From NCBI GenBank assembly GCA_964551035.1, contig CAZKBK010000029.1:1-64000 (forward strand): a stretch of DNA of 64,000 nucleotides. The letters are read 5' to 3'. The translations under genes were made by a program, and so were the position numbers. How positions within the stretch are numbered: the first letter of the stretch is position 1; each line of letters begins with the position of its first letter. The stretch comes from Chryseosolibacter sp964551035 (GTDB lineage: Bacteria; Bacteroidota; Bacteroidia; Cytophagales; Cyclobacteriaceae). The notes beneath the pieces are model-generated. The model was given only the letters and a program-made list of their open reading frames with translations. It did no database searches and was not told the origin of the DNA. Of this stretch, positions 1 through 6,959 are shown one piece after another.

Positions 1-128
1 ACGTCGGAACACAGGCGATAGACCGAAAGACCACCCGCTTTGCCGACGGCTCGGTACGGCATCAATATCCCGCCAGGGTTGGTTTTCACGGCTCCGACAA
101 GGAGGAGAAATTAAACCCCGAAGAATAG
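1..128 (+). CDS. 3' end of an unidentified protein, cut by the window edge
   Basis: Reading in the frame that starts at base 3, about 41 codons are open up to a TAG at 126-128. The translation is hydrophilic and ends with a charged tail (SDKEEKLNPEE). The neighbouring aminotransferase gene ends only 20 bases away on the other strand, so this would be an ordinary convergent pair. I do not recognise the family from this fragment. The call rests on the open frame reaching the edge, the plausible composition and the tight spacing to the next gene. Confidence 0.45.
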   Translation, partial: VGTQAIDRKTTRFADGSVRHQYPARVGFHGSDKEEKLNPEE

Positions 129-148
129 CAGTCGCCAGGCGGCCCTTT

Positions 149-1204
149 TCAGTAATTTTTCAGGAAAACTTGCAGTTTTCGGATTTCGCTGTTGCGGATT
201 GCGGGAAAGTTGGCAATGCGAAAGGTGGAAGGTTTCAGCTTTCCATATCCCTCGCCAAGCAGAAACCCCTGGTCCCTTGCGGTCGCCTTAATGCTCGTGA
301 CGGATGGTTCGTCTGCAGTTACAGGTATCACGGTCCATGAGTGTGCCGCGTGGTTGGCTACAAGATGCCTGATGCTCCTGCAATCGTCGAGGAAAGCCAG
401 CCACCTTTTGTACCTTCGGAACGTCTTGCCGTGAACTTCGGCGATGGGTTTGCTCGATTCCATAACCTTCATGAGTAAATAGATAGACAGGACGTTCGGG
501 GTGAAAGGTGTCTGCCACTTTGCCATCATCTCGTTCATAAAGACGAGGCTGTTGTAATGATCTGCTTCTCCGATGGTTTTCACGCTTTCGATGGCCCGTG
601 GGGAACAGACCATAAGGCCTAGGCCCGCGGGCAGGCCGAAACACTTCTGAACGGAGGCAAACCAAATGTCGGCGCTGCTAAAATTCAGTTCAATTCCGGC
701 CATGGATGAAGTCGCGTCCACCGCGATGATTGCGTTGGGATTGTTTTGATGTATGGCCCCGATCACGCCGCCATTAACCTGGGTGCCGTTAGACGTTTCA
801 TTCTGCGTAATGCAGATAATACCCTCGTCACCATCAAGCCGGAGATTTGCCGGGTCGGGTACTTCTTCACGACCAAATGAATGAGCGACTACGTTCTTAC
901 GTAGCCGCTGGGTGTAGGTGTACCATTTTTCGCCGAAGGCGCCGTTGTACACATGATGACTGACACCGGTGGGCAGCGATTGGGCGATGATCTCCCAGCA
1001 CTCGGTAGCCGAGGTGGTATAGAATACGGTGTAGTCTTCAGGAATATTCAGCTTTTCCTTCAGCAGGGTAACACACCGCCGGGAGATGTCCATGAATGCC
1101 TCGCTGCGGTGGTTGACACTGAGGATGCCGTGGCGAAAGGCTTCCTTTACGTAAGCGGGGATCCCGTCATGCACGCGCGACGGTCCCGGATAGAAACTGA
1201 TCAT
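149..1204 (-). CDS. Class V (SerC/alanine-glyoxylate type) PLP aminotransferase
   Basis: This is a 351-residue fold-type I PLP enzyme of the phosphoserine/alanine-glyoxylate aminotransferase group. The N-terminus carries the family's opening motif FYPGPS. The cofactor-binding aspartate is D163 in AVDATSS and the Schiff-base lysine is K187 in SVQKCFG. The length is normal for SerC-like enzymes (about 350-370). The ATG overlaps the TGA of aroQ (ATGA), so the two genes are translationally coupled, which is an unusual pairing of a shikimate enzyme with an aminotransferase. The substrate cannot be read from the sequence: phosphoserine, alanine/glyoxylate or another amino acid is possible. Family is confident, substrate is not. 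Confidence 0.85.
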   Translation of the reverse strand: MISFYPGPSRVHDGIPAYVKEAFRHGILSVNHRSEAFMDISRRCVTLLKEKLNIPEDYTVFYTTSATECWEIIAQSLPTGVSHHVYNGAFGEKWYTYTQRLRKNVVAHSFGREEVPDPANLRLDGDEGIICITQNETSNGTQVNGGVIGAIHQNNPNAIIAVDATSSMAGIELNFSSADIWFASVQKCFGLPAGLGLMVCSPRAIESVKTIGEADHYNSLVFMNEMMAKWQTPFTPNVLSIYLLMKVMESSKPIAEVHGKTFRRYKRWLAFLDDCRSIRHLVANHAAHSWTVIPVTADEPSVTSIKATARDQGFLLGEGYGKLKPSTFRIANFPAIRNSEIRKLQVFLKNY

Positions 1205-1638
1205 TGCGGCGTTTTATTTGGAGCGTTCTTCAGATACGTAATCGCCAGGGCATAGCCTTCCAGTCCGAACCCGGTCAGCATCCCTGCGCATTTGGATGTG
1301 ATGAGACTCTTGTGCCGGAACTCCTCCCGCTGATAAACGTTGGAAATATGCACCTCCACCACGGCGGTGTGGATTGCCGCTATGGCGTCGTGAATCGCGA
1401 CGGAAGTGTGGGTGTACGCGCCGGCGTTCAATACAATCCCATCAAATGAAAACCCCGTTTCATGGAGCTTGTTGACGATCTCGCCTTCTACGTTCGATTG
1501 AAAATAGGCCAACTCAACATCAGCAAATCTTGAGGACAATTCAGCCAGAAAGTCATCGAAAGAACGGGCGCCGTAGACGGACGTTTCACGGCTGCCAAGC
1601 AGGTTGAGGTTTGGACCGTTGATAATCTGGATTTTCAT
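1201..1638 (-). CDS. aroQ: Type II 3-dehydroquinate dehydratase AroQ
   Basis: AroQ catalyses trans-dehydration of 3-dehydroquinate to 3-dehydroshikimate, the third step of the shikimate pathway, in the cytoplasm as a dodecamer. The 145-residue chain has the family signature GPNLNLLG at 8-15, the catalytic tyrosine Y22 in SVYGA, the NAGAYTHTS substrate loop, and the catalytic histidine in EVHISNVYQREEFRHKS. Length matches the family (about 145-150). It is the first gene of a two-gene unit with the downstream aminotransferase (ATGA overlap). It is divergent from the Xer recombinase gene, with about 230 bases between them. Confidence 0.95.
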   Translation of the reverse strand: MKIQIINGPNLNLLGSRETSVYGARSFDDFLAELSSRFADVELAYFQSNVEGEIVNKLHETGFSFDGIVLNAGAYTHTSVAIHDAIAAIHTAVVEVHISNVYQREEFRHKSLITSKCAGMLTGFGLEGYALAITYLKNAPNKTPQ

Positions 1639-1872
1639 GCAGGCAAGATAAGCATACCTGTTGTCTTTTGGGTTTCCGGCCCTGTCGAATCCGGGCTTTC
1701 TTTAGTCCTCCCCGCGTCCTCCAATTCCCGGGAAGGGAGCCTGGTGGCCGGCGTTCCCTTCGCGACCTGAGCGTAGCCGAATGGCAGTACCAAAGAACGC
1801 GCGCGGGAGAAAAGTAAGACAATTATGTTCCGGGGTAAACGACATTGCGCGTCGGATTGTTAATTTGGCATT

Positions 1873-2793
1873 ATGTGGGACCGGCACATCAAGGCGTTTC
1901 AGAATTACATTAAGCTTGAACGTTCATTGTCACCAAACTCCGTCGAGGCGTACCTGCGCGATGTTCAAAAGTTGCGTCAATTTATTGAAATGACTCACCC
2001 TGCGCAGCGTCCTTTAACGGTGACCGGAGACCACCTCCAGGAGTTTATTGAATACATCAATGCGCTCGGGATCGGTGCCCACAGCCAGGCGCGGATCCTT
2101 TCGGGAATCAAGGCATTCTACAAGTTTCTTGTGTTCGAGGAGCGCCTTGAAAACGACCCGACAAAACTGATCGAAGGTCCGAAACTGGGCCGGAAGCTCC
2201 CCGACACGCTGAGTTATCCGGAAATTGAAAAGCTGTTTGAAGCCATCGACCTGTCGAAACCGGAAGGGGGAAGGAACCGTGCGATGCTCGAGATTCTTTA
2301 CAGCTCCGGGCTGCGGGTCTCCGAGTTGGTCGGGTTGACGCGCAGCAACCTTTATTTTGATGTCGGATTTATCCGGGTTACCGGTAAAGGGAACAAGGAA
2401 AGGCTCGTCCCCGTGGGGCGCGACGCCATCCGGTACACCACAATCTACCTCGAGGAGATCCGTGGGCAGTCGCCCCACAAGGCGGCCCAAAAGGGATTTG
2501 AAAACCACGTATTTCTTAACCGAAATGGCCGCAGCCTCACCCGCGTGATGGTTTTTACGATCATCAAAAACCTGGCGATGAAGGTAAGCTTGAAAAAGAC
2601 GATAAGTCCCCATACTTTCCGGCACTCCTTTGCCACGCACCTCATTGAAGGCGGCGCTGACCTGCGGGCGGTTCAGGAAATGCTCGGTCACGAGTCCATC
2701 ACAACTACGGAGATCTATACCCACCTTGATCGCGATTACCTGCGACAGGTAATTCAGGAATTTCATCCGCGAAGCAAACCGCGAAGCGCCTGA
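1873..2793 (+). CDS. xerD: Tyrosine site-specific recombinase, XerC/XerD family
   Basis: This 306-residue recombinase has an N-terminal SAM-like core-binding domain (about 1-95) and a C-terminal catalytic domain (about 110-290). All catalytic residues are present: R148 (SSGLRVSEL), K172 (TGKGNKERL), H247 and R250 (HTFRHSFA), H273 (LGHES) and the nucleophile Y282 (EIYTH). Length and spacing are those of chromosomal Xer proteins that resolve chromosome dimers at dif, not of integrative-element integrases, and no mobile-element genes are nearby. A near-match to the -7 box (TTAATTTG, 1860-1867) lies just before the start. XerC and XerD cannot be told apart by reading. Confidence 0.9.
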   Translation: MWDRHIKAFQNYIKLERSLSPNSVEAYLRDVQKLRQFIEMTHPAQRPLTVTGDHLQEFIEYINALGIGAHSQARILSGIKAFYKFLVFEERLENDPTKLIEGPKLGRKLPDTLSYPEIEKLFEAIDLSKPEGGRNRAMLEILYSSGLRVSELVGLTRSNLYFDVGFIRVTGKGNKERLVPVGRDAIRYTTIYLEEIRGQSPHKAAQKGFENHVFLNRNGRSLTRVMVFTIIKNLAMKVSLKKTISPHTFRHSFATHLIEGGADLRAVQEMLGHESITTTEIYTHLDRDYLRQVIQEFHPRSKPRSA

Positions 2794-2917
2794 ATGCGAC
2801 AGGGTGCGCTTGTTCGCGCCGACAAGACCCCAACCGTTTTCATCGGATGCTGATGCAACCTGTCGGTTCCCGGGCGGGAATTAGATTTTTCGTCTTGTAA
2901 ATAATACTTAAGCCAAG

Positions 2918-2925
2918 TATACTTG
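2918..2925 (+). promoter_or_regulatory. Probable promoter of the outer-membrane protein gene at 2947
   Basis: TATACTTG is a one-mismatch version of the Bacteroidota -7 element TAnnTTTG. A TTG at 2895-2897 sits 20 bases upstream, the spacing expected for the -33 element. The start codon follows after an A-rich leader with a GAGGAT ribosome-binding sequence. Confidence 0.5.
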
Positions 2926-2946
2926 CGAACTTAAATAAATGAGGAT

Positions 2947-3432
2947 ATGAAAAAATTTACATTGATTGTTGCGCTGGCGTTTTTCGGTTTTACAGCGGCG
3001 TTTGCCCAGGGAACTCTTGGAAAGGGAGGTAAACAACTGAATGCCGGTGTCGGATTTTCCGCCTGGGGTGTGCCGATCTATGCGGGCCTGGATTTCGGCG
3101 TTCACGAAAGCGTCACGATCGGACCGAAGGCTTCGTTCCGGACCTATAGCCAAACCGGGTTTAGTCAAAACCTCATCACGATCGGTTTCAATGGCAACTA
3201 CCACTTTAACCAACTCCTGGAACTCCCCGATCAGTGGGATCTCTACGCCGGTTTGACGCTGGGCTATTACATTTGGTCGAATTCCGAATTTGCCAGTGCC
3301 CGATCCAGTGGCATTGGCCTTGACGGTCAGATTGGCGCGCGCTATTTCTTTTCCGACAACTTTGGGCTCAACCTCGAATTTGGGGGTGGCACTGCCAGCG
3401 GCGGCGGATTCGGAATTACCTACATCTTCTGA
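2947..3432 (+). CDS. Small exported outer-membrane beta-barrel protein
   Basis: This 161-residue protein begins with a clear signal peptide (MKKFTLIVALAFFGFTAAFAQ, about 21 residues). The rest alternates short amphipathic strands rich in glycine and aromatic residues (YAGLDFG, YAGLTLGYYIW, ARYFFSDNFGLNLEFGGG) and ends in a terminal aromatic strand (GITYIF), the usual outer-membrane barrel signal. It resembles the small OmpW/PorT-like barrel proteins common in Bacteroidota, with perhaps eight strands. It is a stand-alone unit with its own promoter and a strong terminator. Specific function is unknown. Confidence 0.8.
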   Translation: MKKFTLIVALAFFGFTAAFAQGTLGKGGKQLNAGVGFSAWGVPIYAGLDFGVHESVTIGPKASFRTYSQTGFSQNLITIGFNGNYHFNQLLELPDQWDLYAGLTLGYYIWSNSEFASARSSGIGLDGQIGARYFFSDNFGLNLEFGGGTASGGGFGITYIF

Positions 3433-3454
3433 TCTCAAACTTCAAATGCATACC

Positions 3455-3480
3455 AAACGTCAGGCTCGCCTGACGTTTTT
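3455..3480 (+). terminator. Strong intrinsic terminator
   Basis: A perfect 10-bp inverted repeat (AAACGTCAGG and CCTGACGTTT) closes a four-base CTCG loop at 3465-3468. The right arm runs into a T-rich tail. It lies 22 bases after the stop of the outer-membrane protein gene and before the pyrD promoter. Confidence 0.9.
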
Positions 3481-3499
3481 ATTTTACCCCCCTCGGCTC

Positions 3500-3507
3500 T
3501 ACCTTTG
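3500..3507 (+). promoter_or_regulatory. pyrD promoter -7 box (TACCTTTG)
   Basis: This is an exact match to TAnnTTTG. Transcription would begin near 3513, which makes an ATG at 3519 almost leaderless and favours the ATG at 3546 as the pyrD start. No clear -33 TTG is visible because that stretch is the T tail of the preceding terminator. Confidence 0.65.
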
Positions 3508-3545
3508 GCGCCGGCATCATGCCTTTGCGTCTCAACCGGTTCTCG

Positions 3546-4589
3546 ATGTACAAGCACGTTATCAGACCTATCCTGTTCCTCATCGACCCTGAACGGGTAC
3601 ACAACCTCGTCGCTGTATTGCTCAGGTTTGCCAACTGGCTTCCCGGAGGGAAGGTGCTGCTTCGCGCGGCGTACAGATACCAACATCCTCACTTGCAAAA
3701 GGAACTCATGGGGCTGTCCTTTCCGAATCCCGTCGGGCTGGCCGCGGGTTTCGACAAGGACGGAAAACTTATTGACGAGATGTCGTGCCTTGGCTTCGGA
3801 TTCATCGAGATAGGCACGCTGACACCCCTGGCGCAACCCGGCAACGACCAACCGCGACTTTTCCGGCTGCCCGCGGATGGAGCGCTGATCAATCGCATGG
3901 GTTTCAACAACGACGGTGTGGATGCCGCCGTAAAAAGACTGAAGCGAAGATCCCCGAACATTGTCGTCGGTGGAAATATCGGGAAGAACAAAATTACGCC
4001 CAATGACGAAGCACATCAGGACTATGCCCGGTGCTTTGAGGCCCTTTATGATCATGTAGACTATTTCGTAGTGAACGTCAGCTCGCCAAACACGCCGGGA
4101 TTGCGCGCGCTGCAGGAGAAAGAACCCTTGAAGCAACTTCTTTCGTCCGTCAAAGCGCTTTCTCGTGCGCGGCCGTTGCAAAAACCCATTTTGCTCAAGA
4201 TCGCTCCGGATCTCACCGTGGACCAGCTAAATGACGTGGTGGAGATTCTGCTGGATACCAGGATGGATGGCGTGATCGCAACCAACACGACCGTGTCCCG
4301 CGATGGCTTGGCGACGTCATCAGCAAGCATAGCGCAAATCGGCGCGGGCGGCCTGAGTGGCACACCCCTGAAGAAACCGTCCACGGAGGTGATTCGTTAT
4401 TTGCGCACGCAACTCGGACCGACGTTCCCCATCATCGGCGTCGGCGGGATCATGTCGGTAGCGGACGCCCTGGAGAAGCTCGAAGCGGGAGCCGACCTTA
4501 TCCAATTGTACACCGGATTCATATACGAGGGCCCCGCTTTTGTAAAACGCATCAACCGCCGGCTTGCACAGAAATACGTGGAAGCGTAA
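3546..4589 (+). CDS. pyrD: Dihydroorotate dehydrogenase (quinone), class 2
   Basis: PyrD oxidises dihydroorotate to orotate with FMN and passes electrons to the membrane quinone, the fourth step of pyrimidine synthesis. The 347-residue chain has the class 2 N-terminal helical extension that anchors it to the membrane (MYKHVIRPILFLIDPE), the FMN region VGLAAGFDKDGK, the active-site serine loop NVSSPNTPGL, and the C-terminal phosphate-binding GVGGIMS and YTGFIYEGP motifs. I chose the ATG at 3546 over 3519 because the family normally starts with MYK and because of the promoter position. It converges with the peptidase gene, with 22 bases between the stops. Confidence 0.93.
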   Translation: MYKHVIRPILFLIDPERVHNLVAVLLRFANWLPGGKVLLRAAYRYQHPHLQKELMGLSFPNPVGLAAGFDKDGKLIDEMSCLGFGFIEIGTLTPLAQPGNDQPRLFRLPADGALINRMGFNNDGVDAAVKRLKRRSPNIVVGGNIGKNKITPNDEAHQDYARCFEALYDHVDYFVVNVSSPNTPGLRALQEKEPLKQLLSSVKALSRARPLQKPILLKIAPDLTVDQLNDVVEILLDTRMDGVIATNTTVSRDGLATSSASIAQIGAGGLSGTPLKKPSTEVIRYLRTQLGPTFPIIGVGGIMSVADALEKLEAGADLIQLYTGFIYEGPAFVKRINRRLAQKYVEA

Positions 4590-4611
4590 GGCGACGATGC
4601 CTGCATATTCC

Positions 4612-6771
4612 CTATTCCGAGATGCCAGCGAGGTCGAGGATGAACGCGTACTCCTGCGCGGTCTCGCGATACACCCTGAATCTTCCTGTGGCCCCACCAT
4701 GACCGGTCTCCATGTTGGTCCGCAGCAACAGGGTGTTGTCGTCGGTTTTCATGTCCCTGAGTTTGGCCACCCACTTCGCGGGCTCCCAATACTGCACCTG
4801 GGAATCGTGAAGACCCGTGGTGACGAGCATGTTGGGATAGTCCTGGGCTTTGACCTGATCGTAAGGAGAATATTCGAGCATGTACATATAAGACTCCAGC
4901 ACATCGGGGTTTCCCCATTCATCGAATTCGCCGGTGGTCAGCGGGATGTCGTCGTCAAGCATGGTGGTTACCACGTCGACAAAGGGCACCTCGGCAATTA
5001 CGCCTTTGAATAATTCGGGTCGCATATTCACCACAGCACCCATCAACAAGCCTCCGGCGCTGCCGCCACTGGCGAAAAGTTTTTCGGGCTTCGTATAGTT
5101 TTCGGAAATGAGGAATTCAGCGCAGTCGATAAAGTCGGTGAACGTATTTTTCTTTTTGAACATCTTGCCGTCCTCATACCATTGCCGCCCCATTTCCTGG
5201 CCGCCGCGAATGTGCGCGATGGCATAAATGAAACCGCGGTTGAGCAAGCTGAGGCGCACGGATGAAAAGGAAGGATTCATGGTGGCGCCATAGGATCCAT
5301 ATCCGTAAAGCATGGTGTTGTTGTCACCGTTCCGCGTGATGCCTTTCTTATAGACCAGTGACACGGGGATCTTCGTGCCGTCGTCAGCGGTTGCCCACAG
5401 GCGTTCGGTCTGGTAGTCCGACGGATTGTATCCGCCAACCACTTCCTGTTGCTTTAATAGTGTCTTTTCGCGCGTGCGCATGTTGTAGTCGTACGTCGAG
5501 TTCGGTGTGGTCATCGACGTGTAGCCGTAACGTAGTGTTTCGGTATCGAAGTCGATGTTGGTCGAAGGGTACGTGGTGTAGGCGGGTTCGCCAAAGTCCA
5601 GGTAGTGCTGTTCTCCCGTCTTTTGATTCATGATCCGCATGAGGGGATTCGCGTTTGCACGCTCGCTCACCACCAGAAAGCCTTTGAAGATTTCAATGCC
5701 CATCAAGAGGGTGTCTTTGCGGTGTGCGATCTTTTCCGTCCAGTTGGCTTTGGTTGTCTTTGTTTCCGGTGTCTCCATCAGGCGGAAATTTTGCGCGTCG
5801 AGGTTCGTCACGATGTAGAACTTGTCTCCATAGTGTTCAATGTCATACTCGAGCCCCCGTTCGCGGGGTGTGAACGCTCTGAATTCACCCCGGGGCCGGT
5901 CGGCTTCCAGGATCTGAAAGTGGTTGGTTAGGGTGCTGCCCGACCAGATCACCAGGTATTTGTCCGACTTGCTCTTGCGAATCCCCGTATAAAAAGTCTC
6001 GTCTTCTTCGGTGTAGATGTGCGCGTCGGTCGCCGGATCGGTCCCCAGTTCATGCCTGAAGATCTGGTTTGAGCGCAGTGTCAACGGATCCTTTTTCGTA
6101 TAAAAGAAATGCTTGTTGTCGTTGGCCCAAACCACATATCCTTGCGTGTTTGGGACGGGTTGCTCGGTAATCGCGCCGGTCCGGAGGTCTTTAACATGTA
6201 TGGTGTAGCGTCGGCGGCTTACCGTGTCAACGCCAAAGGCGACGAGGTTGTTGTCTTCACTGATTCGCACACCGTTAACGGCGTAATAGTCGTGGCCCTT
6301 CGCGAGTTCATTCACATTAAGCATTACCTCTTCGTCTGCTTCGAGGCTGCCCCTCTTACGGCAATAGATCGGGTACTCCTGCCCTTCCTCATAGCGCGTG
6401 TAGTACCAGTACCCGTTGTCTTTATAAGGTACCGACTCGTCCGTTTGCTTTATTCTGCCGACGATCTCGTTGTAAAGGGATTCCTGCAATGCTTCCGTGT
6501 GCTCGAGTTTCGCTTTTAGGTAGTCGTTTTCAGCATTGAGGTAATCTAACACCTTTTGCGTTTGCTCATCCTTTTCCACGGCATTTTTCTGCTCTTCGGA
6601 AAGTCGCATCCAGAAGTAATTGTCGATCCTGGTGTTGCCGTGCGCGACCAGTTCTTTCGCGACTTTTTCGGCGGTGGGTGGTTGAACATCACCTTCCTTG
6701 GTTTTCTCGGCGCCGCAGGCCAGCAGGACGATCAGCGCAAGGGGAGACAGGTACCGGAGATCAGTTTTCAT
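4612..6771 (-). CDS. Prolyl oligopeptidase family (S9A) serine peptidase, lipoprotein
   Basis: This 719-residue peptidase has a lipoprotein signal (lipobox LLAC, lipidated Cys about residue 19), a beta-propeller domain (about 70-430) and a C-terminal alpha/beta-hydrolase domain. The nucleophile is S571 in GGSAGG, the aspartate lies in GLHDSQV and the histidine in TGHGGATGR. The catalytic domain, including the HIRGG and GSYG motifs, resembles oligopeptidase B and prolyl oligopeptidase, which cleave short peptides after basic residues or proline. A lipid anchor places it in the periplasm, fitting a role in digesting imported peptides. A TATTTTTC near-match to the -7 box lies upstream. It is divergent from ftsK. 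Exact specificity is uncertain. Confidence 0.9.
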   Translation of the reverse strand: MKTDLRYLSPLALIVLLACGAEKTKEGDVQPPTAEKVAKELVAHGNTRIDNYFWMRLSEEQKNAVEKDEQTQKVLDYLNAENDYLKAKLEHTEALQESLYNEIVGRIKQTDESVPYKDNGYWYYTRYEEGQEYPIYCRKRGSLEADEEVMLNVNELAKGHDYYAVNGVRISEDNNLVAFGVDTVSRRRYTIHVKDLRTGAITEQPVPNTQGYVVWANDNKHFFYTKKDPLTLRSNQIFRHELGTDPATDAHIYTEEDETFYTGIRKSKSDKYLVIWSGSTLTNHFQILEADRPRGEFRAFTPRERGLEYDIEHYGDKFYIVTNLDAQNFRLMETPETKTTKANWTEKIAHRKDTLLMGIEIFKGFLVVSERANANPLMRIMNQKTGEQHYLDFGEPAYTTYPSTNIDFDTETLRYGYTSMTTPNSTYDYNMRTREKTLLKQQEVVGGYNPSDYQTERLWATADDGTKIPVSLVYKKGITRNGDNNTMLYGYGSYGATMNPSFSSVRLSLLNRGFIYAIAHIRGGQEMGRQWYEDGKMFKKKNTFTDFIDCAEFLISENYTKPEKLFASGGSAGGLLMGAVVNMRPELFKGVIAEVPFVDVVTTMLDDDIPLTTGEFDEWGNPDVLESYMYMLEYSPYDQVKAQDYPNMLVTTGLHDSQVQYWEPAKWVAKLRDMKTDDNTLLLRTNMETGHGGATGRFRVYRETAQEYAFILDLAGISE

Positions 6772-6940
6772 AAGGATAAAATATGGATGGAAAAATAGGT
6801 TAATGAAGCGTAATGCCTGCTCCTGGCGTGCGGATTTTTTTCAACGGAGCGTTTCCTTTTCGTCCGGTAGTCATTAGCCCGGCACCTGGGCTTTTCCGAC
6901 GAAAATCGGGGAGAAAACGGCCGATTCCAATGTTTTTCCT

Positions 6941-6948
6941 TAGTTTTG
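6941..6948 (+). promoter_or_regulatory. ftsK promoter -7 box (TAGTTTTG)
   Basis: This is an exact TAnnTTTG match 11 bases before the ATG at 6960. It implies a leader of only a few bases. It argues against starting ftsK at upstream in-frame ATGs (6813, 6930), which precede or overlap the box. Confidence 0.6.
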
Positions 6949-6959
6949 TGGACTGGAAA

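Noticed and set aside
1681..1706. A short stretch resembling a tRNA T-arm in the aroQ-xerD interval
   Set aside because: No acceptor stem, anticodon arm or D-arm can be folded around it.
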